Shown here piece by piece: positions 1 through 5,400 of a stretch of DNA of 5,400 bases. Origin of the DNA: an uncultured Rhodobiaceae bacterium (GTDB taxonomy: Bacteria > Pseudomonadota > Alphaproteobacteria > RS24); NCBI GenBank assembly GCA_913020275.1, contig CAJWBV010000077.1:1-5400 (forward strand), in the 5' to 3' direction. The translations under genes were made by a program, and so were the position numbers. The notes under the pieces are model-generated. The model was given only the letters and a program-made list of their open reading frames with translations, was not told the origin of the DNA and did not search any database. Position 1 is the first letter of the stretch; every line of letters begins with the position of its first letter.

Positions 1-398
1 GTCGTAATCTCGAAAAAAGTGATCGGTGCCTGCGCGTTTGCGGCCTCGCAGCGCTCGAGAAGCTCGCTCAAATACTCCTCGTCAATCGGTGCACCGCCCA
101 GATTGATACGTTCATGGAAATATTCCAGATGTGGCGAGGTATAGCTGTTCACACGGTATCCGCCGGCCTGCAAAAAGGCGCGCAAAAAAGCCAGCGTCGA
201 GCCCTTGCCATTGGTGCCGGCAATGTGCACTACGGGGGGCAAGTGTTTTTCGGGGTGCCCCAAGTTTGCCAACAGGCGGTGCATGCGGCCCAATGACAGG
301 TCAATTTTTTTCGGGTGCAGATCAAGCAGGCGGGCAAGCAGCGTGTCGCTGGTCTTATGGTTGGACGTGCGGCTGGCTTTACGGCTGGCTGGGCCCAT
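1..398 (-). CDS. folC: Bifunctional folylpolyglutamate synthase / dihydrofolate synthase, N-terminal part (cut by window edge)
   Basis: FolC is a cytoplasmic Mur-ligase-family enzyme that ATP-dependently adds glutamate to dihydropteroate and to folates. I translated this frame by hand: it opens at ATG 398-396 and stays open for 132 codons to the window edge, so the C-terminal two thirds lie outside. Visible features are the family opening LHPKKIDLSLGRMHRLL (residues 27-43), the ATP-binding P-loop AGTNGKGST (residues 60-68), the TSPHL stretch (residues 87-91) followed by HERI (95-98), and FFEIT (128-132) at the edge, all in the order known for FolC. The start lies 9 bases after the accD stop and in the same frame, so the accD TGA blocks any earlier start. 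There is no convincing Shine-Dalgarno sequence in the short gap, which suggests translational coupling to accD. The basic, Ser-rich first ~18 residues are not conserved in the family as far as I know. Identification is secure; the exact start is slightly less so. Confidence 0.93.
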   Translation of the reverse strand, partial: MGPASRKASRTSNHKTSDTLLARLLDLHPKKIDLSLGRMHRLLANLGHPEKHLPPVVHIAGTNGKGSTLAFLRAFLQAGGYRVNSYTSPHLEYFHERINLGGAPIDEEYLSELLERCEAANAQAPITFFEIT

Positions 399-407
399 GG
401 ATGCGGG

Positions 408-1283
408 TCAGGCGGGTTGTGTTTCAGGCGCGGGACGGCCCATCAACAGCCCCAGAACGCGGCCCAGGGTTTCGGGCAGCTTGTGGCGGTGAACGACCAT
501 ATCGATCATGCCATGCTCCAGCAAATACTCCGCGCGCTGAAATCCTTCCGGCAGTTTTTCCTTGATTGTGTCCTGAATGACACGCGGGCCCGCAAAACCG
601 ATCAGCGCGCCGGGCTCGGCAATCTGAATATCGCCCAGCATACCGTAAGAGGCGGTCACGCCGCCCGTTGTCGGGTCGGTCAGCACTACAATGTAAGGCA
701 GCCCGCGCTCGCGTAATTGCTGGACGATGACAGTGGTACGTGGCATTTGCATCAGCGACAGAATGCCTTCCTGCATGCGTGCGCCGCCGGCAGCGGCAAC
801 CATGATAAGTGGTGCGTTGTTTTCCAGCGCGGTTTGGCCCGCGGTTACAACAGCTTCACCGGCGGCCATGCCGAGTGAGCCGCCCATGAATTGGAAATCC
901 TGCACGGCGATGACGCTTTTGCGGCCCTGAATAGTGCCCAGTGCAACCTGCACGGCATCGCGGTCGCCGGTTTTGTTGCGCGCGTCGCGCAAACGATCGG
1001 TATAGCGTTTCTGATCTTTGAATTTCAGCGGGTCGTGCGGTACGTCCGGCACGTCGATTTTTTCGAACACGCCATCGTCGAAAATTTGGGCGAAACGCTC
1101 ACGCGCGCCCACGCGCATATGGTGGTCACAGCCCGGGCAAACCTGTTGCAACAGCGCAAGGTCGCGGTGGAAAATCATTTCCCCGCATTGCTTGCAGCTT
1201 TGCCACAAATTATCAGGCGTATCGTCGTGATCTCTGAACACGCTCGGAAACCGCGGACGAACAAAATTCTTAAGCCAGTTCAT
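408..1283 (-). CDS. accD: Acetyl-CoA carboxylase carboxyltransferase subunit beta
   Basis: AccD pairs with AccA to form the carboxyltransferase that moves the carboxyl group from carboxybiotin-BCCP to acetyl-CoA, giving malonyl-CoA for fatty acid synthesis in the cytoplasm. The 291-residue product is close to the usual bacterial length (E. coli about 304). The N-terminal four-cysteine zinc ribbon is intact: C30-x2-C33 and C49-x2-C52. The crotonase-fold carboxyltransferase core follows, with FMGGSLG (132-138), GGARMQEG (166-173), the [10 protein letters not shown] stretch (205-214), and [12 protein letters not shown] followed by [19 protein letters not shown] up to about residue 261. The ATG at 1283 is preceded by GAGGGG and gives the family N-terminus [10 protein letters not shown]. 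The gene sits 28 bases after trpA and 9 bases before folC, an arrangement known in Alphaproteobacteria. Nothing is missing from the reading frame. I see no separate promoter, so expression is probably from the upstream trp/pyrF transcript. Confidence 0.97.
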   Translation of the reverse strand: MNWLKNFVRPRFPSVFRDHDDTPDNLWQSCKQCGEMIFHRDLALLQQVCPGCDHHMRVGARERFAQIFDDGVFEKIDVPDVPHDPLKFKDQKRYTDRLRDARNKTGDRDAVQVALGTIQGRKSVIAVQDFQFMGGSLGMAAGEAVVTAGQTALENNAPLIMVAAAGGARMQEGILSLMQMPRTTVIVQQLRERGLPYIVVLTDPTTGGVTASYGMLGDIQIAEPGALIGFAGPRVIQDTIKEKLPEGFQRAEYLLEHGMIDMVVHRHKLPETLGRVLGLLMGRPAPETQPA

Positions 1284-1287
1284 TGTG

Positions 1288-1293
1288 CCCCTC
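1288..1293 (-). promoter_or_regulatory. Shine-Dalgarno site for accD
   Basis: The minus strand reads GAGGGG four bases before the ATG at 1283. It lies in the 28-base spacer after the trpA stop (TGA at 1314-1312). This is the largest gap between complete genes in the window and holds a strong purine-rich site, so accD probably initiates independently rather than only by read-through from trpA. Confidence 0.7.
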
Positions 1294-1311
1294 TTGTGTC
1301 AACACCATGTG

Positions 1312-2151
1312 TCACTTCTGGATTTCTTTATGTACACCCTCGGCAAGGTCGCTGGCAAGGGTCAGCACGCGCGCGACGCAATCTGTGGCAGGTTTGTCGC
1401 CGTTTTTGGCGGTTTCGCCGATTACATCAACAAGTGCCGAGCCGACCACCGCGCCATCGGCAACAGAGGCAATCGCATTAGCCTGTTCGGGCGTGCGAAT
1501 ACCGAAACCTACGGCCACCGGCAAGTTTGTGCGCCCTTTAATGCGCGCAACATTGTCTGAAACTTTGGAAACATCGGGAGCTGCCGAGCCGGTGATGCCG
1601 GTGATCGAGACGTAATAGACGAAACCGGACGTATTTTCCAAAACATTCGGCAGGCGCGCATCATCGGTTGTCGGGGACACCAGGCGAATGAAATTCAGCC
1701 CGCCTTCCATGGCTGGCAGGCATAATTCACTGTCTTCCTCCGCCGGCAGATCGACAATAATCAGCCCGTCCACACCGGCCGCCACAGCATCCTTGATAAA
1801 ACGGTCGACGCCATAAATGAAAACCGGATTGTAATATCCCATCAGCACCACCGGTGTGGTGTCGTCTTCAGCGCGAAAGCGGGCAACCATGGCAAGCGTC
1901 TTTTCAAGCGTCTGTCCGGCTTTTAGGGCGCGTTGCGAGGCGGCCTGAATCGACGGCCCGTCCGCCATCGGGTCGGTGAAGGGCATGCCCAGTTCGATAA
2001 TGTCGGCACCTGCCGCCGGCAGGCCGGATAAAATCGCAAAGGAAGTTTCCGGGTCGGGGTCGCCGGCGGTAACAAACGCAATAAAGGCTTTGCGGCCTTC
2101 GCTTTGCAAAGCGGCGAATTTCCGGTCAAGGCGGGTTTGGCGTGCAGACAT
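1312..2151 (-). CDS. trpA: Tryptophan synthase alpha subunit
   Basis: TrpA cleaves indole-3-glycerol phosphate to indole and glyceraldehyde 3-phosphate. In the TrpA2B2 complex the indole is channelled to TrpB. The product is 279 residues, slightly longer than E. coli TrpA (268), and has the TIM-barrel motifs in order: FVTAGDPD (26-33), the catalytic segment [14 protein letters not shown] (53-66) with the general acid/base Glu at 53 and substrate-contacting Asp at 64 (Glu49 and Asp60 in E. coli), YYNP (106-109), the flexible-loop region YVSITGITG (180-188), and the phosphate-binding GFGI (215-218) and VGSALV (236-241). All key residues I can identify are present, so it should be active. The ATG at 2151 has a well-placed Shine-Dalgarno sequence overlapping the trpB stop. 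It lies between trpB and accD in a single-strand run. Confidence 0.98.
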   Translation of the reverse strand: MSARQTRLDRKFAALQSEGRKAFIAFVTAGDPDPETSFAILSGLPAAGADIIELGMPFTDPMADGPSIQAASQRALKAGQTLEKTLAMVARFRAEDDTTPVVLMGYYNPVFIYGVDRFIKDAVAAGVDGLIIVDLPAEEDSELCLPAMEGGLNFIRLVSPTTDDARLPNVLENTSGFVYYVSITGITGSAAPDVSKVSDNVARIKGRTNLPVAVGFGIRTPEQANAIASVADGAVVGSALVDVIGETAKNGDKPATDCVARVLTLASDLAEGVHKEIQK

Positions 2152-2156
2152 ATGGG

Positions 2157-2161
2157 CTCCT
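2157..2161 (-). promoter_or_regulatory. Shine-Dalgarno site for trpA overlapping the trpB stop codon
   Basis: The minus strand reads AGGAG, ending five bases before the trpA ATG at 2151. Its first two bases are the last two bases of the trpB TAG stop (2162-2160). This is a typical arrangement for coupled translation of two subunits that act in a stoichiometric complex, and it supports the trpA start chosen. Confidence 0.8.
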
Positions 2162-3371
2162 AAAGGTCAACCTTGAGATGCTCGGCAACGGCAAACACAT
2201 CCTTGTCGCCGCGACCGCACATATTCATGACCATCAAGTGATCGCGCGGCAGATCGGGCGCGATTTTGCCGACATGGGCCAGCGCATGCGAGGGTTCCAG
2301 CGCCGGAATAATGCCCTCAAGCCGCGTGATGAGCTGAAACGCCTCCAGTGCCTCGGCATCGGTGGCCGACACATATTCCACGCGCCCCGCATCGCGCAAA
2401 AACGCATGTTCGGGGCCAATGCCCGGATAATCGAGCCCGGCCGAAATCGAATGCCCCTCGATAATCTGACCGTCATCATCCTGCAAAAGATACGTGCGGT
2501 TGCCATGCAACACGCCCGGCAAGCCGCCTGCGAGCGAGGCTGCATGGTCGGGCGTTTCAAGTCCCAACCCGCCGGCTTCAACGCCGATAATGCGGATGTC
2601 GCTGTCGTCGAGAAACGGGTGAAAAAGACCCATCGCATTTGAGCCACCGCCAATGCATGCCACCAAACTGTCGGGCAAGCGGCCTTCGCGGTCGAGCATT
2701 TGTTCGCGTACTTCCTTGCCGATGATGGACTGGAAATCGCGCACCATGGCCGGATAGGGGTGGGGGCCGGCGACTGTGCCGATAATGTAGAAAGTGTTTT
2801 CGACATTTGTCACCCAATCGCGCAACGCTTCGTTCATGGCATCTTTCAGCGTGCCCGAGCCGGAGGTGACAGGGCGTATATCGGCACCCAGCAATTTCAT
2901 GCGAAACACATTTGGTTTTTGGCGTTCCATATCCGTGGCGCCCATGAAAACCGTGCAGGGCAGGCCGAAGCGCGCCGCCGCCGTCGCCACGGCAACACCG
3001 TGCTGTCCGGCACCGGTTTCGGCAATGATGCGGGTTTTGCCCATGCGCCGGGCCAGCAAAATTTGTCCCAGACAATTATTTATCTTGTGCGATCCGGTGT
3101 GGTTCAACTCATCACGCTTCAGATAAATCTTTGCACCGCCAAAATGCTCGGTCAGCCGCTCGGCGAAATAAAGCGGACTGGGCCGGCCGACATAATGCGT
3201 TTGCAAATCAATCAGCTCAGCCTCAAAAGCGGGGTCGGCTTGCGCCGCTTTATAAGCGGCCTCCAGATCCAGAATGAGCGGCATCAGTGTTTCGGCGACA
3301 AAGCGGCCACCATAATGACCGAAACGCCCCTTTTCATCGGGCCCGGCGCGGTATGAGTTTTGTCCGTCCAT
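2160..3371 (-). CDS. trpB: Tryptophan synthase beta subunit (PLP-dependent)
   Basis: TrpB condenses indole with L-serine to give L-tryptophan, using pyridoxal phosphate, in complex with TrpA. The 403-residue protein has normal family length. The PLP lysine is K96 in HTGSHKINN (91-99). ETGAGQHG (118-125) carries the catalytic Glu (E118, Glu109 in E. coli), GGGSNAMG (241-248) is the cofactor phosphate-binding loop, and LEGIIPALE (351-359) and GRGDKD (386-391) are the conserved C-terminal elements. The residue before GRGDKD is Cys (C385) rather than the enterobacterial Ser; I recall this NMCGRGDKD form as common in Alphaproteobacteria. The N-terminal [16 protein letters not shown] marks the classical TrpB1 type that works with TrpA. 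The ATG at 3371 follows GGAG by six bases and lies 12 bases after the trpF stop. The reading frame is intact. Confidence 0.98.
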   Translation of the reverse strand: MDGQNSYRAGPDEKGRFGHYGGRFVAETLMPLILDLEAAYKAAQADPAFEAELIDLQTHYVGRPSPLYFAERLTEHFGGAKIYLKRDELNHTGSHKINNCLGQILLARRMGKTRIIAETGAGQHGVAVATAAARFGLPCTVFMGATDMERQKPNVFRMKLLGADIRPVTSGSGTLKDAMNEALRDWVTNVENTFYIIGTVAGPHPYPAMVRDFQSIIGKEVREQMLDREGRLPDSLVACIGGGSNAMGLFHPFLDDSDIRIIGVEAGGLGLETPDHAASLAGGLPGVLHGNRTYLLQDDDGQIIEGHSISAGLDYPGIGPEHAFLRDAGRVEYVSATDAEALEAFQLITRLEGIIPALEPSHALAHVGKIAPDLPRDHLMVMNMCGRGDKDVFAVAEHLKVDL

Positions 3372-3377
3372 AATTTA

Positions 3378-3381
3378 CTCC
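3378..3381 (-). promoter_or_regulatory. Shine-Dalgarno site for trpB
   Basis: The minus strand reads GGAG six bases before the trpB ATG (3371-3369), within the 12 bases that separate the trpF stop (TGA 3386-3384) from that start. It fixes the trpB start. The gap is too short for an independent promoter, so trpB is co-transcribed with trpF. Confidence 0.75.
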
Positions 3382-3383
3382 GT

Positions 3384-4037
3384 TCAGGCCTGATGGCCCT
3401 GTTTTGCCGCGTCGACAAAGGCGCGCATAAGGTCAGCGTCCTTTTCGCCCGGTGCCGCTTCGACACCCGACGACACATCAACCATCGGCGCACGTGTTGT
3501 GGACACGGCTTGGCCGACATTATCGGGGGTCAGGCCGCCTGCCAAGAGCCATGGCGTCGCGCCTGCAAAGGCGTCGAGCACCTGCCAGTCAAATGCTTCG
3601 CCATTGCCCCCGGGCAGACCGTCATCGGTGGGCTTGGCATCAAACAAAAACCAGTCGGCAACGCCCTCATAGGCTTGTGTGGCTTCGAGGTCCTTGGCTG
3701 ACGAAACCCCAAGCGCCTTGATTATGGGGCGTTGCGTGCGCCGTTTGATATCGGCCACGCGCGCAGGGCTTTCATCCCCGTGCAGTTGAATACGGTGCGG
3801 ACTGACCGCGCCGACGGCGCGATCAAGCGCGTCATCATCGGGGTCAACCAAAAGCGCGACGCGCTCTACAAAGGGCGCGCTCAGACCGGCCAGACCCGCC
3901 GCCTGCTCATCGCTCAAATGGCGGGGGGAGGCTTTGAAAAACACAAAGCCGCACATATCAACCCGCAACTCATTGGCAAGGCGAATATCATCGGCGCGGG
4001 TGAGCCCGCATATTTTGATGCGTGGCGCCATAATCAT
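3384..4037 (-). CDS. trpF: Phosphoribosylanthranilate isomerase
   Basis: TrpF carries out the Amadori rearrangement of N-(5-phosphoribosyl)anthranilate to CdRP in tryptophan synthesis. The product is 217 residues, typical of a stand-alone TrpF TIM barrel; it is not fused to TrpC as in E. coli. Motifs in order are IKICGLT (7-13) with the catalytic general base Cys at 10, GFVFF (30-34) followed by SPRH, QLHGDE (84-89), LFDAK (131-135) with the general acid Asp at 133, AGGLTPDNV (166-174) and VDVSSGVE (186-193), the last two forming the phosphate-binding region. The ATG at 4037 overlaps the pyrF-tail stop as ATGA. An in-frame ATG two codons later (4031-4029) lies six bases after a weak GGGTGA and gives the more usual start MAPRIKICGLT; it may be the true start. 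The gene is intact and heads trpF-trpB-trpA. Confidence 0.96.
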   Translation of the reverse strand: MIMAPRIKICGLTRADDIRLANELRVDMCGFVFFKASPRHLSDEQAAGLAGLSAPFVERVALLVDPDDDALDRAVGAVSPHRIQLHGDESPARVADIKRRTQRPIIKALGVSSAKDLEATQAYEGVADWFLFDAKPTDDGLPGGNGEAFDWQVLDAFAGATPWLLAGGLTPDNVGQAVSTTRAPMVDVSSGVEAAPGEKDADLMRAFVDAAKQGHQA

Positions 4038-4162
4038 TCACCCATGCCGAGACTGTCGGCAATTGCTTGTGCGGCCCGACCCGGATCGGGATTTTGCGTA
4101 ATCGCGCGGCCGATTACCAGAATATCGGCACCGGCGGCAATGGCGGCTTCGGGCGTCATCAC
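4034..4162 (-). pseudogene. pyrF: C-terminal remnant of orotidine 5'-phosphate decarboxylase
   Basis: The last ~42 residues of the hybrid frame match the end of PyrF, the UMP-forming decarboxylase of pyrimidine synthesis. MTPEAAIAAGAD is followed by ILVIGRAITQNPDP and AAQAIADSL, the family's final barrel strand and helix, including the Arg of the phosphate-binding IGR. E. coli PyrF ends with the corresponding MTPEQALSAG, VIGRPVTQ and DPAQ segments. About 190 N-terminal residues, with the catalytic Lys/Asp residues, are missing upstream of the join. The stop overlaps the trpF start as ATGA, the coupling expected for a native pyrF-trpF pair. This part therefore belongs to the trp block and the glmS part is the foreign one. 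It may be intact in the real genome and only appear broken because of the join. Confidence 0.85.
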
Positions 4163-5400
4163 GCCACGGCGCCGCGCGAGAAAGAGGGCCACCAAATTGA
4201 GAGCCAGCATTTGGGTGACGAAGGCCTTGGTGCTCGCGACGCCGATCTCGGGGCCGGCGTGGGTGTAGACAATGTCGTCGGAATCGCGCGCGATGCTGCT
4301 CTCGATCACGTTACAGACGCTGAGGATATGTGCACCACGCGCTTTCGCTTCCCGGAGAGCAGCCAAGGTGTCGGCTGTTTCCCCTGATTGGCTGACGGCG
4401 ATGAAGAGCGTCTTTTCAGTGACGAGAGGGTCCCGGTAGCGAAACTCACTGGCCAGGTCCACCTCGACAGGAATGCGCGCGTACTGCTCGATGAATCTCT
4501 TCCCCACCAACCCCGCGTGCCAGGCCGTTCCGCAGGCACAGATGTAGACCCGGTCAAAGGCCTGTACGGCGGCGGCATCTAGGCTCACGTCCTCGAGGTG
4601 GACGTCACCCGTCTCGAGGGATACCCGACCTCGCATGGTGTCGGTCATGGCACGGGGCTGCTCGTGAATCTCCTTGAGCATGAAGTGTTTGAAGCCACCC
4701 TTCTCGGCTTGGGACGGCGTCCAGGTGATCCGCTTCGGCGCCCGATCGACGCGTTCGCCGTCGAGGGTCGTCACCGTGACCCCATCACGGGTCAAAACCG
4801 CCAATTCACCCTCGTGCATGAACAGAACATCACGCGTGTGGTCCAAGAGCGCCGGAATATCGCTGGCGACGAAGACCTCACCGTCTCCCAAGCCCACCAC
4901 CAGAGGACTCGCGTTCTTGGCGACGACGAGTTTATCGGGCTCATCCGTGGACAAGACGGCGATCGCGTAACTGCCCTCGATAGCGCCCAGCACAGCGCGG
5001 ACAGCCGCCTCCAGATCCTCGCCATCATCAAGTTTCTCGCGGATGAAGTGACTAAAGATCTCGGTATCAGTCTCACTCAGAAAGACGTGCCCACGCGCCT
5101 CCAATTCGGCGCGGAGAACAAGATGATTCTCGACGATCCCGTTGTGGACGACCGTGACCGGCCCCGCCGTATGAGGATGGGCGTTCTCTTCCGAGGGGCG
5201 TCCGTGCGTCGCCCAGCGGGTGTGCCCGATACCGACCGTGCCCTCGAGAGGCGATTCACTGAGCCGATCTGCGAGATTGAAGAGCTTTCCAACGGACCGA
5301 ATAACCTGAGTGGTGTGTCCGTCGAAAATAGCCAATCCGGCCGAGTCGTAGCCCCGATATTCCATCTTGTACAAACCCTGCACTAAGAGTTTGCCAACGC
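4034..5400 (-). CDS. Chimeric reading frame: truncated GlmS joined in frame to the PyrF C-terminus (5' end beyond window)
   Basis: Most of this frame (about 4160-5400) is GlmS, which makes glucosamine-6-phosphate from fructose-6-phosphate and glutamine. Counting from the internal GTG at 5383, the glutaminase (class II amidotransferase) domain shows EYRGYDSAG (8-16), HTRWATHG (54-61), HNGIVEN (80-86, with the oxyanion Asn-Gly) and ETDTE (104-108). The linker KHFMLKEIHEQP (232-243) follows, then the first SIS domain with CGTAWHAG (284-291), SQSGETADT (331-339) and EIGVASTKAF (379-388). The GTG is not the real start: the frame continues upstream to the edge, reading VGKLLVQGLYK, and roughly a dozen more codons with the catalytic N-terminal Cys must lie outside. 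After about residue 405 GlmS similarity stops. The second SIS domain, about 190 residues with the isomerase catalytic His and Lys, is absent, and PyrF sequence follows to a stop at 4036-4034. As written the product should not have aminotransferase activity. Best explained as a chimeric join. Confidence 0.85.
   Translation of the reverse strand, partial: VGKLLVQGLYKMEYRGYDSAGLAIFDGHTTQVIRSVGKLFNLADRLSESPLEGTVGIGHTRWATHGRPSEENAHPHTAGPVTVVHNGIVENHLVLRAELEARGHVFLSETDTEIFSHFIREKLDDGEDLEAAVRAVLGAIEGSYAIAVLSTDEPDKLVVAKNASPLVVGLGDGEVFVASDIPALLDHTRDVLFMHEGELAVLTRDGVTVTTLDGERVDRAPKRITWTPSQAEKGGFKHFMLKEIHEQPRAMTDTMRGRVSLETGDVHLEDVSLDAAAVQAFDRVYICACGTAWHAGLVGKRFIEQYARIPVEVDLASEFRYRDPLVTEKTLFIAVSQSGETADTLAALREAKARGAHILSVCNVIESSIARDSDDIVYTHAGPEIGVASTKAFVTQMLALNLVALFLARRRGVMTPEAAIAAGADILVIGRAITQNPDPGRAAQAIADSLGMGE
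4157..4180. other. glmS/pyrF breakpoint (probable chimeric junction)
   Basis: On the minus strand the frame passes from GlmS-like NLVALFLARRRG (residues 396-407 from GTG 5383) to PyrF-like VMTPEAAIAAG (from 408). The breakpoint can be placed only to within a few codons, because both families tolerate Arg-rich sequence here: GlmS often has RxRG after the first SIS domain, and PyrF has (K/R)(R/V)MTP. The local DNA is a short GC-rich run (gcgcggcgccg on the minus strand) that could have served as microhomology or as a short assembly overlap. There are no inverted repeats, target duplications or transposase sequence around it. Confidence 0.75.

Noticed and set aside
766..789. AccD has Ala rather than the Ser of E. 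coli just before GGARMQEG (residue 165)
   Set aside because: I recall the [10 protein letters not shown] form as frequent in alphaproteobacterial AccD, so this looks like lineage variation rather than a lost active-site residue.
1298..1303. Minus-strand TTGACA in the trpA-accD spacer, resembling a -35 box
   Set aside because: There is no TATAAT-like sequence 16-18 bases downstream; that position falls inside the accD coding start. A chance match is more likely than an internal promoter.
1284..1311. Possible terminator or attenuator between trpA and accD
   Set aside because: The 28-base spacer has no inverted repeat followed by a T run, and no leader peptide with Trp codons is seen anywhere in the block.
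2700..3356. Plus-strand open frame of 218 codons opposite trpB, and similar ones at 891-1481, 2142-2642 and 3732-4268
   Set aside because: All are shadows of trpA, trpB, trpF and accD, whose motifs are unambiguous on the minus strand. None shows a family motif of its own.
4598..5386. Long plus-strand open frame (262 codons) opposite the glmS part
   Set aside because: It lies entirely antisense to well-conserved GlmS sequence, its translation has no recognisable family motif, and such long antisense frames are common opposite GC-rich genes.
4034..5400. Genuine bifunctional amidotransferase-decarboxylase fusion
   Set aside because: Only about 42 terminal residues of PyrF are present and the GlmS isomerase half is cut, so neither catalytic site is complete. 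A functional fusion would be expected to keep whole domains.

Overview
The window holds a block of biosynthetic genes, all read from the minus strand. From high to low coordinates they are: a truncated glmS-like gene, the last ~42 codons of pyrF, trpF, trpB, trpA, accD, and the first 132 codons of folC. The gene order pyrF-trpF-trpB-trpA-accD-folC, together with the protein sequences (AccD with GGARMQEG and MPRTTV, TrpB ending NMCGRGDKD, FolC with LHPKKIDLSLGRMHRLL), points to an alphaproteobacterium. I recognise this order from general knowledge; no database search was made. The DNA is moderately GC-rich and densely coding. The spacers between complete genes are 8 to 28 bases and no stretch of 300 bases lacks a gene.

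Positions 1-4162 form one coherent, probably co-transcribed unit. PyrF (UMP synthesis, C-terminus only) leads into TrpF, TrpB and TrpA, which are the phosphoribosylanthranilate isomerase and tryptophan synthase steps. AccD (carboxyltransferase beta subunit of acetyl-CoA carboxylase) and FolC (folylpolyglutamate/dihydrofolate synthase) follow. Genes are tightly coupled: an ATGA overlap at pyrF/trpF, a Shine-Dalgarno sequence overlapping the trpB stop ahead of trpA, and clear Shine-Dalgarno sequences before trpB and accD. No promoter or terminator could be supported inside the block, so the operon promoter presumably lies upstream of pyrF and has been lost at the junction described next.

Positions about 4160-5400 encode the N-terminal two thirds of GlmS (glutamine:fructose-6-phosphate aminotransferase): most of the glutaminase domain and the first SIS domain. 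Near 4157-4180 this reading frame runs in frame, without a stop, into the last ~42 residues of PyrF. The hybrid lacks the second SIS domain and isomerase catalytic residues of GlmS, and lacks almost the whole barrel and catalytic residues of PyrF. Leucine codon choice also appears to shift across the join. The simplest reading is a chimeric join: an assembly artefact between two genomes or loci, or less likely a real recombination. It is probably not a new fusion enzyme. I found no undescribed system, mobile element, RNA gene, CRISPR array or repeat. The junction is the one thing here that needs checking.
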